A stretch of 64,000 nucleotides of DNA from contig NZ_JAUTAJ010000004.1 in NCBI RefSeq assembly GCF_030818485.1, forward strand, positions 124,001-188,000, in the 5' to 3' direction. Position numbers and translations under genes: made by a program. Numbering within the stretch: the first letter of the stretch is position 1; the number at the start of each line of letters is the position of its first letter. Shown one piece after another: positions 1-8,725 of the stretch. Source of the stretch: Pseudoroseomonas cervicalis. GTDB taxonomy: Bacteria; Pseudomonadota; Alphaproteobacteria; Acetobacterales; Acetobacteraceae. Below the pieces are notes generated by a model. The model searched no databases, was not told where the DNA came from, and saw nothing but the letters and a program-made list of their open reading frames with translations.

Positions 1-453
1 CGGCCGCACCATGCGGATGGCGATGTCCGCCTCCCGCCGCAGCAGATCGTCCAGCGCGCTGCTCAGCACCAGTTCGATCACCAGCCCCGGATGGGCGCGG
101 CGCAGCCGGGCCAGCACGGGCGGCAGGTGCAGGATGCCCACCGCCTCGCTGGCGGTGATGCGCACCGTGCCGCGCAGCGCCTCGGCCCGGCCGCTGGCCA
201 GGCGCAGCAGGGCGGCGGCGGTGCTGGCCATCTGCTCGGCCTGCGGCCGCAGCTCCAGCGCCGCCTCGGTGGGCAGCAGCCCGGCGGGGGTGCGCAGGAA
301 CAGGGTGGTGCCCAGCGCCTGCTCCAGCAGGGCGATATGCCGGGCGATGCTGGGCTGGGTCATGCCCAGCGCCCGCGCCGCGCCGGAGAGCGAACCCTCC
401 CGCAGCACGGCGGCGAAGCTGCGGCAATGGTCCCAGCTCAGCGGCGCGTTCAT
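1..453 (-). CDS. LysR-family transcriptional regulator (3' end outside window)
   Basis: The first 151 codons of a LysR-type regulator are present; the rest lies beyond the left edge. Residues 1-60 form the winged helix-turn-helix, with the typical pattern SFAAVLREGSLSGAARALGM followed by TQPSIARHIALLEQALG. Residues from about 90 begin the effector-binding domain (GTVRITASEAVGI). The ATG at 453 is the only sensible start. It diverges from the epimerase-like gene at 543 with an 89-bp gap, the classic LysR arrangement, so that gene is its most likely target. The effector cannot be inferred. Confidence 0.9.
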   Translation of the reverse strand, partial: MNAPLSWDHCRSFAAVLREGSLSGAARALGMTQPSIARHIALLEQALGTTLFLRTPAGLLPTEAALELRPQAEQMASTAAALLRLASGRAEALRGTVRITASEAVGILHLPPVLARLRRAHPGLVIELVLSSALDDLLRREADIAIRMVRP

Positions 454-542
454 CCATTTCTCTATAGCCGAGGCAGAGAAACCGGCAATGTTCTTCAGCC
501 CCGCCAGCGCCGATCCTGCCGCCACCCCTGAAGGAGGCGGCG

Positions 543-1511
543 ATGACGGAGAACAGGACGGCCCTGGTGCTGGGCGCCACGGGCGGCATTGGCGGGGCGG
601 TGGCGGCGCGGCTGGCGGCGGCGGGCTGGGCGGTGCGCGCCCTGCATCGCGACCCCGGCGCGGCGCCGCGCGACCCGCGCTTCGCCTGGCGGCGCGGCGA
701 TGCGATGCGGGAAGAGGATGTGCGGGCCGCCGCCGCCGGTGCCACCCTGCTGGTGCATGCGGTGAACCCGCCCGGCTATCGCGACTGGGACAGGCTGGTG
801 CTGCCGATGCTGGACAACAGCATCGCCGCCGCGGCCGCTGCCGGCGCGCGCCTGCTGCTGCCCGGCACGGTCTACAATTACGGCCCTGACGCCTTCCCGC
901 TGATCGGCGAGGCGGCGCCGCAGCAGCCGCGAACCCGCAAGGGCGGCATCCGGGCCGAGATGGAGCGCCGGCTGGGCGCGGCGGCGGCGGAAGGGCGGGC
1001 CCGGGCGCTGATCCTGCGCGCCGGCGACTATTTCGGCCCGCGCGCCGGCAATAGCTGGTTCAGCCAGGCGCTGCTGAAGCCGGGGCGGCGGCCGGGCCGG
1101 CTGCTCTATCCCGGCCGGCCGGGCATCGGCCATCAATGGGCCTATCTGCCCGATGTGGCGGAGACGATGCTGCGCCTGGCCGAGCGCCCGGACCTGCCCG
1201 ATTTCGCCCGCTTCCACATGGAGGGGCACTGGGATCCGGATGGCACCCGCATGATCGGCGCCATCCGCGCCGCGCTGGGCGCGCCGGACCTGCCGGTGCG
1301 GCGCCTGCCCTGGGGCGCGATGCGGCTGGCCGCGCCTTTCGTGCCGCTGCTGCGCGAATTGCTGGAGATGAAATATCTGTGGGAGCAGCCGGTGCGGCTG
1401 GACGGCACGCGGCTGGCCGCCACGCTGGGGGCCGAGCCGCACACCCCCTGGGAGCAGGCGGTGCGCGACACGCTGGCAGCCCTGGGCTGCCTCAGCTCTG
1501 GATCAGCTTGA
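543..1511 (+). CDS. NAD(P)-dependent epimerase/dehydratase-like oxidoreductase
   Basis: A 322-residue extended SDR-type protein. The N-terminal Rossmann motif is GATGGIG (residues 11-17), followed by a basic patch after strand two that would suit NADP. A YNYG segment near residue 113 may hold the active-site Tyr, although the usual YxxxK is not obvious. NAD-epimerase or NmrA-like members act on nucleotide sugars or serve as redox sensors; the substrate here is unknown. The start has an AGGAGG-like ribosome site at 532-537. Its 3' end overlaps the 3' end of the convergent rnd gene by 20 bases. It is probably controlled by the divergent LysR gene. Confidence 0.8.
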   Translation: MTENRTALVLGATGGIGGAVAARLAAAGWAVRALHRDPGAAPRDPRFAWRRGDAMREEDVRAAAAGATLLVHAVNPPGYRDWDRLVLPMLDNSIAAAAAAGARLLLPGTVYNYGPDAFPLIGEAAPQQPRTRKGGIRAEMERRLGAAAAEGRARALILRAGDYFGPRAGNSWFSQALLKPGRRPGRLLYPGRPGIGHQWAYLPDVAETMLRLAERPDLPDFARFHMEGHWDPDGTRMIGAIRAALGAPDLPVRRLPWGAMRLAAPFVPLLRELLEMKYLWEQPVRLDGTRLAATLGAEPHTPWEQAVRDTLAALGCLSSGSA

Positions 1512-2676
1512 CCTTGCGGCCCTCGACGCCGAGCGCCAGCCGCCCGCCCTTCAGCGCCAGCGCCGCCTGGCCGAAGACCTGGCGCCGCCAGCCATGCAGG
1601 GCCGGGATCTGCGGCTCCGATTCGGTGGCCAGCCGCTCCAGCTCGTCGCTGGAGGCGATCAGCCGCGGCGCCACGTCATGCTCCTCCGCCTTGGCGGCCA
1701 GCAGCACCTTCAGCAGCGCCACCAGCGCCGGCGAGGCGGGCGGGCCCTGGCGGGTGTCGCGGGCCGGCTCGGGCAGTTCCGCATCCGGCAGGGCGCGGGC
1801 GGCTTCCAGCGCCGCCAGCAGCCCGGCGCCGGTCTTGCCCTCGGCGAAGCCCTTGGTGATGCCGCGGGCGCGCGACAGCTCGGCCGCCGTGCTCGGGCTG
1901 GTGGCGGCGATCTCCATCAGTGTCTCGTCCCGCACCAGGCGCTGGCGCGGGATGTTGACCCGCTGCGCCTCGCGCTCCCGCCAGGCCGCCAGCGCCTGCA
2001 CGGCGGCCAGGAAGCGGCGGTTGCTGGAGCGGGGCTTCAGCCGCTCCCAGGCCGTCTCCGGGTCCTGGCGGTAGGTGGCGGGGTCGGTCAGCTCCGCCAT
2101 CTCCTCGGCCACCCAGGACAGCCGGCCCTCCTGCGTCAGCCGCTCCACCAGCGCGGTGTAGACGCGGCGCAGATGGGTGACATCGGCGGCGGCGTAGTTG
2201 ATCTGCGCCGGGGAGAGCGGGCGGGCCGCCCAGTCGGAGAAGCGGTGCGCCTTGTCGATCTGCGCGCCGGCCAGCGCGCGGACCAGGCTGTCATAGCTGG
2301 CCTGGTCGCCGAAGCCGGCCACCATGGCGGCGATCTGGGTGTCGAAGAGCGGGCGAGGGGGGGCGCCGAAGCGCAGGATGCAGATCTCCACATCCTGGCG
2401 GGCGGCGTGGAACACCTTGGTGACCTTGGGGTCGGCCAGCAGTTCGCCCAGGGGCGCGAGGTCGAGCCCCTCCGCCTGGGCGTCGATCACCGCGACATCC
2501 TCGGCCCCGGCCAGCTGCACGACGCAGAGCTCGGGCCAGTAGGTGCGCTCCCGCATGAACTCGGTGTCGACCGTGACGAAGGGCTCGGTGCGCAGCCGCG
2601 CACAAAGCTCCGCCAGGGCCTCGGTGGTGGTGATCAGGACGGGGGCGGCGTCCTGCGCCTGGTTGCGTCGGCTCAT
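1492..2676 (-). CDS. rnd: Ribonuclease D
   Basis: A 394-residue DEDDy 3'-5' exoribonuclease that trims the 3' ends of tRNA precursors and other small RNAs in the cytoplasm. All catalytic residues are visible: D37 and E39 in VDTEFMRE, D95 in HAARQD, and Y161 with D165 in YAAADVTHL. An HRDC RNA-binding domain follows from about residue 210. The length is normal. It is transcribed divergently from aspS, and its last codons overlap the convergent gene ending at 1511. Confidence 0.96.
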   Translation of the reverse strand: MSRRNQAQDAAPVLITTTEALAELCARLRTEPFVTVDTEFMRERTYWPELCVVQLAGAEDVAVIDAQAEGLDLAPLGELLADPKVTKVFHAARQDVEICILRFGAPPRPLFDTQIAAMVAGFGDQASYDSLVRALAGAQIDKAHRFSDWAARPLSPAQINYAAADVTHLRRVYTALVERLTQEGRLSWVAEEMAELTDPATYRQDPETAWERLKPRSSNRRFLAAVQALAAWREREAQRVNIPRQRLVRDETLMEIAATSPSTAAELSRARGITKGFAEGKTGAGLLAALEAARALPDAELPEPARDTRQGPPASPALVALLKVLLAAKAEEHDVAPRLIASSDELERLATESEPQIPALHGWRRQVFGQAALALKGGRLALGVEGRKVKLIQS

Positions 2677-2757
2677 TGCCCGGCTGTTCTAGCGAAGCCG
2701 GGGCCACCCGCAAAGCCGGGGGGCGCCGCCTTTCGTGCGGCGGCCCCGCACTTACCC

Positions 2758-2763
2758 TTGACA
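2758..2763 (+). promoter_or_regulatory. Candidate -35 box (TTGACA) upstream of aspS
   Basis: A consensus TTGACA lies 60 bases before the aspS start in the 146-bp rnd/aspS gap. No good -10 hexamer is visible 16-18 bases downstream, so this is only a -35 candidate. Confidence 0.35.
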
Positions 2764-2822
2764 TGGGGCCGCCCGGCGCCCCTTCTGCGGCCCTTTCCGA
2801 CGTCTCCCGGGGTTTTCGATCC

Positions 2823-4625
2823 ATGCACGCCTACCGCACCCATACCTGCGGCGCGCTGCGCGCCAGCGATGCGGGGCAGACCGCCCGCCTGTCCGGCTGG
2901 GTGCACCGCAAGCGCGACCATGGCGGGCTGCTCTTCATCGATCTGCGCGACCATTACGGCCTGACCCAATGCGTCATCCCGGCCGGGTCCGAGGTCTTCG
3001 CCGCCGCGGACGCGCTGCGGCCGGAGAGCGTGATCACCGTCACCGGTGAGGTGGTGGCGCGCGAGGCCGGCACGGTCAATGACAAGCTGCCGACCGGCGC
3101 CATCGAGCTGCGCGTCAAGGCGCTCGAGGTGCAGTCCCATGCCGAGGTGCTGCCGATCCAGGTGGCGGGCGACCAGGAATTCCCGGAAGATCTGCGCCTG
3201 CGCTACCGCTTCCTCGACCTGCGGCGGGAGAAGCAGCACCGCAACATGCTGCTCCGCGCCGGCGTCATCGCCTCGATCCGCCGCCGCATGATCGAGCAGG
3301 GCTTCGTCGAGTACCAGACGCCGATCCTGACCGCCTCCTCCCCCGAGGGCGCGCGCGACTTCCTGGTGCCGAGCCGCAACCATCCGGGCACCTTCTACGC
3401 GCTCCCCCAGGCGCCGCAGCAATTCAAGCAGCTGGCGATGGTGGCGGGCTTCGACCGCTACTTCCAGATCGCCCCCTGCTTCCGCGACGAGGCGAGCCGC
3501 GCCGACCGTTCCCCGGGCGAGTTCTACCAGCTCGATTTCGAGATGAGCTTCGTCACCCAGGAAGACGTCTTCGCCGCCATCGAGCCGGTGATGGAAGGCA
3601 TCTTCGTGGAGTTCGGCGGCGGCCGGAAGGTGACGCCCGCGCCCTTCCCGCGCATCCCCTATGACACGGCGATGCTCGATTATGGCTCGGACAAGCCCGA
3701 CCTGCGCAACCCGCTGAAGATCACCGACGTCACCGAGAGTTTTCGTGAGTCGGGCTTCGGCCTGTTCTCGAAGGTGGTGGCCGGTGGCGGCATCGTGCGC
3801 GCCATCCCGGCGCCGGGTGCGGCCGACAAGCCGCGCGGCTTCTTCGACAAGCTCAATGAATGGGCCCGCGCCGAGGGCGCCGGCGGCCTCGGCTACATCC
3901 AGTTCGCGGCCGAAGGTGCCAAGGGCCCGATCGCCAAGAACCTGGAAGCCGAGCGCGTCGAGGCGATCCGGGCGGCCTGCAACCTGCAGCCGGGCGACGC
4001 CGTCTTCTTCGCCGCCGGCAAGAAGGACGAGACCCCCAAGTTTGCAGGCAAGGTTCGCACCAAGCTTGGTGAGGAGCTCGGCCTGATCAACGGGGAGGAA
4101 TTCCGCTTCTGCTGGATCGTCGACTTCCCGATGTACGAGCTGAACGAGGAGACCGGGCAGGTCGATTTCAGCCACAACCCCTTCAGCATGCCGCAGGGCG
4201 GGCTGGAGGCGCTGAACTCCATGAACCCGCTCGACATCAAGGCCTTCCAGTACGACATCGTCTGCAACGGCATCGAGCTGTCCTCGGGCGCCATCCGCAA
4301 CCACCGCCCGGACATCATGATCCGCGCCTTCGAGATCGCCGGCTACACCGCGCAGACGGTCGAGGAGCGGTTCGGCGGCATGCTGAACGCCTTCCGCTAC
4401 GGCGCGCCGCCGCATGGCGGCTCGGCCCCCGGCATCGACCGCATGGTGATGCTGCTGGCCGATGAGCCGAATATCCGCGAGGTGATCCTGTTCCCGCTGA
4501 ACCAGCAGGGCCAGGACCTGATGATGGGCGCCCCCGCGGCGGTGGAGCCGGCGCGGCTTAAAGAACTGTCCATCAAGCTGGATCTTCCGCCGGCGAAGGG
4601 TGCGGCGGCGCCCAAGGCTTCCTAA
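2823..4625 (+). CDS. aspS: Aspartate--tRNA ligase
   Basis: A 600-residue bacterial-type class II synthetase that charges tRNA-Asp. The start [10 protein letters not shown] is chosen over an upstream in-frame start because it begins the conserved OB-fold anticodon domain ([20 protein letters not shown]). Motif 2 ([10 protein letters not shown]) and motif 3 ([13 protein letters not shown]) are intact, and the bacterial GAD insertion lies between them. In many alphaproteobacteria without AsnRS this enzyme is non-discriminating and works with GatCAB; whether that holds here cannot be told from the window. The synthetase is followed by a tandem palindromic repeat and eipB. Confidence 0.98.
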   Translation: MHAYRTHTCGALRASDAGQTARLSGWVHRKRDHGGLLFIDLRDHYGLTQCVIPAGSEVFAAADALRPESVITVTGEVVAREAGTVNDKLPTGAIELRVKALEVQSHAEVLPIQVAGDQEFPEDLRLRYRFLDLRREKQHRNMLLRAGVIASIRRRMIEQGFVEYQTPILTASSPEGARDFLVPSRNHPGTFYALPQAPQQFKQLAMVAGFDRYFQIAPCFRDEASRADRSPGEFYQLDFEMSFVTQEDVFAAIEPVMEGIFVEFGGGRKVTPAPFPRIPYDTAMLDYGSDKPDLRNPLKITDVTESFRESGFGLFSKVVAGGGIVRAIPAPGAADKPRGFFDKLNEWARAEGAGGLGYIQFAAEGAKGPIAKNLEAERVEAIRAACNLQPGDAVFFAAGKKDETPKFAGKVRTKLGEELGLINGEEFRFCWIVDFPMYELNEETGQVDFSHNPFSMPQGGLEALNSMNPLDIKAFQYDIVCNGIELSSGAIRNHRPDIMIRAFEIAGYTAQTVEERFGGMLNAFRYGAPPHGGSAPGIDRMVMLLADEPNIREVILFPLNQQGQDLMMGAPAAVEPARLKELSIKLDLPPAKGAAAPKAS

Positions 4626-4691
4626 CTTGGGTCGGTGGCGCGGCGGCGTCTCCGCCGCGCCATCCCGCCATGCCCGGCCGCCCGGCCGGGC

Positions 4692-4832
4692 GCCTGAGCC
4701 TGCCCGGCCTTGCCGAGCGCCCGCGCGCTGGGCCCGGCCGGGTGCCTGAGTCCGCCCGGCCTCGCCCGGGGGCCTGAGCTTGCCCGGCGCCGCTGGGCGC
4801 CTGAGCCCGCCCGGCGCCGCCGGGCGCCTGAG
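4692..4832. repeat. Tandem palindromic repeat between aspS and eipB
   Basis: Five copies of GCCTGAG start at 4692, 4744, 4772, 4799 and 4826, so the last three intervals are 27-28 bases. Each unit continues with GCCCGGC and an inverted partner; the best copy is GCCCGGC-GCC-GCCGGGC at 4809-4825, a perfect 7-bp stem. The last copy abuts the eipB ribosome site (GAAGGAAG). The array would fold into a row of hairpins in the aspS-eipB transcript. Confidence 0.85.
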
Positions 4833-4844
4833 AAGGAAGACGAT

Positions 4845-5738
4845 ATGCGGCTGCGCGATTTCCTGGCCGGCACCTCCGCCCTCCCGCTCCTGGCGCTGCT
4901 GGCGGGGCCGGCCTCGGCCCAGCCCGCCGCCAGCCCGGCCCCGCCGCCCACCGCCCCTTCGGCCGCCGCCCCGCATGCGGCGCCGCAGGCGATCCCGGGC
5001 AGCGAGGCGCTGGCGCCGCACCGCGCCGCCTACCGGCTGCAGCTGGATCGCGTCCGCCAGGGCTCCGACGTCATCCAGGCCGATGGCGCCATGCTGTTCG
5101 AGGTGATGGATGCCTGCGATGGCTGGACCACCCGCCAGCGGCTGCAGCTGAACCTGATCGACCGCTCCGGCCAGAATGTCGAGACCAGCTCCGACTACTC
5201 GACCTGGGAAAGCAAGGATGGCCGCCGGCTGCGCTTCACCCTGACGCAGATGGCGCAGGGCGCGGTGACCCAGCGCATCAGCGGCGAGGCCGAGCTGGAC
5301 AAGCCCGAGGGTCGCGGCACGGTGCGCTACGAGCAGCCCTCGACCAGCACGGTGGAGCTGCCGAACGGCACGCTGCTGCCGACGGTCCACACGCTGCGCG
5401 CGCTGCAGCTGGCCCAGGCCGGGCAGCAGCGCATGCTGGTGGCGCCGCTCTTCGACGGCACCAGCGAGGAAGGCGCGCAGGACAGCACCACCATCCTCTC
5501 CCCCTGGTCGCCGCCCCAGGCGCAGCCGCGCTTCCCGCTGATGCGGGACCAGGCCAGCGCGCGCATGCGCATCGCCTTCTTCGGCCATGACGCCGCGGCC
5601 GGCGCCAGCGCGCCGGAATACGAGGTCGGGCTGCGCTACTACGCCAATGGCGTGGCCGATGAGATGCACATGGATTTCGGCGATTTCGCCGTCAACGCGC
5701 TGATGCAGAGCCTGGAGCCGATCCCGGCCGCCTGCTGA
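4845..5738 (+). CDS. eipB: EipB-like periplasmic cell-envelope protein (DUF1849)
   Basis: A 297-residue exported protein. Residues 1-25 are a signal peptide ending in ASAQ, followed by a Pro/Ala-rich linker to about residue 45. The body matches the alphaproteobacterial EipB/DUF1849 beta-spiral family: it opens with APHRAAYRLQLD, then CDGWTTRQRLQLNLIDRSGQ and the DYSTWESKDGRRLRF block. In Brucella, EipB is a periplasmic protein needed for envelope integrity; the same role here is inferred. A conserved Cys pair is expected in the family, and cysteines are visible near residue 91 and at the C-terminus (AAC). The start follows GAAGGAAG by 5 bases. Confidence 0.82.
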   Translation: MRLRDFLAGTSALPLLALLAGPASAQPAASPAPPPTAPSAAAPHAAPQAIPGSEALAPHRAAYRLQLDRVRQGSDVIQADGAMLFEVMDACDGWTTRQRLQLNLIDRSGQNVETSSDYSTWESKDGRRLRFTLTQMAQGAVTQRISGEAELDKPEGRGTVRYEQPSTSTVELPNGTLLPTVHTLRALQLAQAGQQRMLVAPLFDGTSEEGAQDSTTILSPWSPPQAQPRFPLMRDQASARMRIAFFGHDAAAGASAPEYEVGLRYYANGVADEMHMDFGDFAVNALMQSLEPIPAAC

Positions 5739-5764
5739 GGGCGCAGCGCCCGGCCGGAGACGGG

Positions 5765-5788
5765 AAAGGGGGGCTCGCGCCCCCCTTT
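5765..5788. terminator. Hairpin terminator between eipB and the asparaginase gene
   Basis: AAAGGGGGG and CCCCCCTTT form a perfect 9-bp stem around the loop CTCGCG. The A and T flanks are symmetric, so it could stop transcripts from both convergent genes. Confidence 0.7.
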
Positions 5789-5801
5789 CGCATGGCCGGC
5801 G

Positions 5802-6809
5802 TCAGTAGCTGGCGAAGATCCGCGTGATCTCCGCCGGGTCGCGCGTGACGGTCAGGGCGAAGGCCAGCAGCACCCGCGCCTTCTGCGGGTTCAGATTGTC
5901 GGCGGCCAGGATGCCCTGCTCGCGCATCTTGGCGCCCTGCACCACGCGCCCCGAGCCGACGCGGCAGGATTGCACCACCGTGATCCCCTGCTGCACCGCC
6001 TCGGCCAGCGCCTCGGCCTCCCAGGGCGTGGGGTTGCCGGGGGCGAAGCCGGCCGAGACGATGCCGCGCGCGCCGGCGGCGACGAAGGCGCGCACCGCCG
6101 TGCCATCGGCATCGGCATAGGAATAGCTGATGTCGACGCGCGGCAGACTGTCGATGGCGCGCAGGTCGAATTCGGTGTCCGGCGCGTGGCGGCGCAGCGG
6201 CCGGCGGTAGAAGACGATGCGGTCGGCATCCGCCTGGCCGAGCAGGCCGAAATCCGGGGTGCGGAAGGTCTGCATGCGCCAGGTGGCGGTCTTGGTGACC
6301 TCGCGCGCCGCATGGATCTCGTCATTCAGCAGCAGCATCACGCCCATGCCGCGCGCCTGGCTGTCGCCCGCGACGCGCACCGCGTTCAGCAGGTTCATTG
6401 GCATGTCGGAGGAAAGCCCGCTGGCCGGGCGCTGCGCGCCGACCATCACCACCGGCAGGTCCAGCCGCAGGCCGAGGGAGAGGGCATAGGCCGTCTCCTC
6501 CATGGTCGAGGTGCCATGGCCGATGACGATGCCGGCGAGGTCGGGGATCTCGGCCGCGGCGCGGTGGCATTCCTCGGCGATCGCCTTCCAGTCGCGGAAG
6601 CCGATGCGGCTGGAGATGACGGCGCTGTAGGGGCGGGCGATCACCTCGGCGACGCGCGACAGCTCCGGCACCCGGGCCAGGATCTCCTCCGCCCCCATCA
6701 CCTGGCCGAGCGTCGAGTAGTCCTGGATGTCGAGCGCGTCGCGGCCGATCGAGGCCATGGTGCCGCCGGTGCCGATGAAGGCGACACGCGGCAAGGGGTG
6801 CTGGGACAT
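5802..6809 (-). CDS. Asparaginase-family amidohydrolase with altered active site
   Basis: A 335-residue protein with the asparaginase/glutaminase fold. Motif 1 is GTGGTMAS (T14), and a Lys in VTKT (K173) matches the third catalytic position. The second signature reads GHGTSTMEETAYAL: the Asp that normally follows the catalytic Thr (T-D in the E. coli enzyme) is Ser101 here. The substrate may therefore not be plain asparagine. There is no signal peptide, so it should act in the cytoplasm. The ATG at 6809 is preferred over a TTG ten codons upstream because the conserved sequence starts right after it. The MATE gene lies upstream on the same strand. Confidence 0.85.
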   Translation of the reverse strand: MSQHPLPRVAFIGTGGTMASIGRDALDIQDYSTLGQVMGAEEILARVPELSRVAEVIARPYSAVISSRIGFRDWKAIAEECHRAAAEIPDLAGIVIGHGTSTMEETAYALSLGLRLDLPVVMVGAQRPASGLSSDMPMNLLNAVRVAGDSQARGMGVMLLLNDEIHAAREVTKTATWRMQTFRTPDFGLLGQADADRIVFYRRPLRRHAPDTEFDLRAIDSLPRVDISYSYADADGTAVRAFVAAGARGIVSAGFAPGNPTPWEAEALAEAVQQGITVVQSCRVGSGRVVQGAKMREQGILAADNLNPQKARVLLAFALTVTRDPAEITRIFASY

Positions 6810-6853
6810 GAGGCGGATCCTGTGACCGGGAACCCGCAAGCTGTAGGCGGGGC

Positions 6854-6879
6854 GGGCGGCGGCGCCAAGCCCGCCGCCC
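6854..6879 (-). terminator. Stem-loop downstream of the MATE gene
   Basis: GGGCGGCGG and CCGCCGCCC form a 9-bp stem with an 8-base loop between the MATE stop and the asparaginase start. There is no T-run, so termination is only possible. Confidence 0.4.
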
Positions 6880-6887
6880 GTCGCGGC

Positions 6888-8369
6888 TCAGGCGAGCCGC
6901 AGCCGCCGCGGCGCCAGCCCGCCACTGGCCGCCATGCGCCGCCAGCGCAGCGTCATCATCAGCGCCACGAAGCCGAGGCCACTGGCCAGCCCGATCCACA
7001 CTCCGAACGGCCCCCAGCCGGCGGGGAAGCCGAGGCCGAGGCCGATCGGCAGGCCGAGCCCCCAATAGCCCAGCGCCGCGAACAGCATCGGCGCCGTGGT
7101 GTCCTTCATGCCGCGCAGCGCCCCGGCGGCGACCGCCTGCACCCCGTCGGCCAGCTGGAAGAGGCCCGCCACCATCAGCAGCGTGGCCGCCAGGGCGCGG
7201 GTCTCGCCCAGCTCCTCGGCCAGGAACAGGTCGGCGATGGCGTGCGGCAGGGTCAGCAGCAGCAGCGCCGTCGCCGCCATGAAGCCGGCGCCGAGGCCGA
7301 TGGCGGTCCAGCCGGCGCGCCAGGCGGCGCGCGCATCCTGCGCGCCGATGGCCAGGCCGACCCGCGCCGTGGCCGCCTGGCCGATGCCCATCGGGATCAT
7401 GAAGCAGGCGCTGGCCACCTGCAGCGCCACCGCATGCGCCGCCACCGCGCTGGCGTTGAACCAGCCCATCACCAGGGCGGTGGCGCTGAAGATGCCGATC
7501 TCCATCAGCATGGCGCCGGCGATCGGCAGGCCGACGCGCATCAGCTCCGCCATGCGCCGCGCATCGGTGCGCCAGAAGCGCCCGGCCAGGCGGAAGCGCC
7601 GCAGCCGCCGGTCGAGGCGGATCCACAGCGCCAGGGCCAGGAACATGGCGCCATTGGCCATGGCGCTGGACACCCCCGCCCCCCAGACGCCGAGCGAGGG
7701 CAGGCCGAGTCCGCCGCCCACCATCAGCCAGACCAGCAGCGCGTTCAGCAGGATGCCGAAGGCGGCGACCCAGAGCGCGGGTGTCGGCCGCTCCAGCGCC
7801 GAGAGGAAGCCGCGCAGCAGCAGGAAGCCGTAGTAGAAGGGCATGCCCCAGAGCAGCGCGCGGGTGTAGGTCTGCGCCGCCGCGGCCAGCTCGGGCTCCT
7901 GCCCGGTGGCCAGCAGGATCGGCCCGGCATGCCACAGCAGCAGGCCCAGCAGCAGGAACAGCGGCAGCGCCGCCCAGGCCGCCTGGCGCAGGGTGCGGCG
8001 CATCTCGCGCATATGCCGCGCCACCCGGCCGCGCTCCTGCGCCAGCATGGCGGCGGCGGCGAAGGCCAGGCCGAAGGGCATCGCCATGGCGATGAAATAG
8101 AGATTGCCGCCGAGCGTCGCGCCGGCCAGCGGCACCTCGCCCAGCCGGCCGAGGAACAGCGTGTCGGTCAGCACCAGCGCGATCTGCGACAGGTTGGTCA
8201 GCGCGATCGGCCAGGCCAGGGCCAGCATGGCGCGGATCTCGGCCAGCCACAGGCCGCGCTTGCGGCGATGCGGCAGGCCAGCTTGCGGCAAAGGCGGAGG
8301 GCCGCCGGCGGGACCGCCGGCGGGGGCGGGGGGCGCTGCGGTCGCGCCCCCTTCGGTTGCGTGTGTCAT
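6888..8369 (-). CDS. MATE-family multidrug/metabolite efflux transporter
   Basis: A 493-residue inner-membrane protein with about twelve hydrophobic segments and a charged, Pro/Gly-rich N-terminus. Typical NorM-branch features are LALAWPIALTNLSQ at the first helix and the paired PLAGATLGG and ASAVAAHAVALQVASA segments. Members export cationic compounds using a Na+ or H+ gradient; the substrate is unknown. It sits upstream of the asparaginase-family gene with 78 bases between and may be co-transcribed with it. Confidence 0.9.
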   Translation of the reverse strand: MTHATEGGATAAPPAPAGGPAGGPPPLPQAGLPHRRKRGLWLAEIRAMLALAWPIALTNLSQIALVLTDTLFLGRLGEVPLAGATLGGNLYFIAMAMPFGLAFAAAAMLAQERGRVARHMREMRRTLRQAAWAALPLFLLLGLLLWHAGPILLATGQEPELAAAAQTYTRALLWGMPFYYGFLLLRGFLSALERPTPALWVAAFGILLNALLVWLMVGGGLGLPSLGVWGAGVSSAMANGAMFLALALWIRLDRRLRRFRLAGRFWRTDARRMAELMRVGLPIAGAMLMEIGIFSATALVMGWFNASAVAAHAVALQVASACFMIPMGIGQAATARVGLAIGAQDARAAWRAGWTAIGLGAGFMAATALLLLTLPHAIADLFLAEELGETRALAATLLMVAGLFQLADGVQAVAAGALRGMKDTTAPMLFAALGYWGLGLPIGLGLGFPAGWGPFGVWIGLASGLGFVALMMTLRWRRMAASGGLAPRRLRLA

Positions 8370-8725
8370 GGCCTGGCCCGCTCTAGCGCAAGCGGCGGGG
8401 AAAGGCTCGCGACGTTGTCGTGTCCGGTGGGGCGGAGTCGCGGGTCCCGCGGCGCGGCGCCTGCCGCTTTGGCGGGCGGCGCTGCCAGGGCGGGCGGCGC
8501 GGTGGCGCTGCCGCTGCCCGCATACCGCGCAACCGCCCGGTGTCGCACAACCGGCGCGCAGTTCACCGCCGGATTGCGGAATGTTTAGGCAGCGAGACGA
8601 GGACCGGTTTCCGAGCCCCAGGCGGTGCTGGCCAGAACTCGCGCCCTTGTGTCACGATTTCCGCGGGGCAGGCATGCTTCTTGCTGCCGGACCCCCAAAC
8701 AACCAAGGCCAGGGGGCTGAAGACC
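8370..8725. other. Divergent intergenic region between MATE and solute-binding-protein genes
   Basis: 356 bases of GC-rich sequence (GCGGGCGGCG-type runs at about 8450-8520) between two divergent starts. No convincing promoter pair, riboswitch or small gene is visible. An AGGGGG ribosome site for the plus gene is at 8711-8716. Confidence 0.6.

Noticed and set aside
11..889. Long plus-strand ORF over the left edge
   Set aside because: It is Arg/Ser/Ala-rich and overlaps the LysR gene and the epimerase-like gene antisense and out of frame; typical high-GC shadow.
1040..1111. Residues 1040-1111 of the hybrid kinase as an HPt domain
   Set aside because: These are residue positions in the protein encoded at 22877-26212; the segment is helical-looking but has no His that could be phosphorylated.
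2673..5669. 998-codon minus-strand ORF across aspS and eipB
   Set aside because: Complete overlap with two well-supported plus genes, with low-complexity Arg/Gly/His composition; not a real gene.
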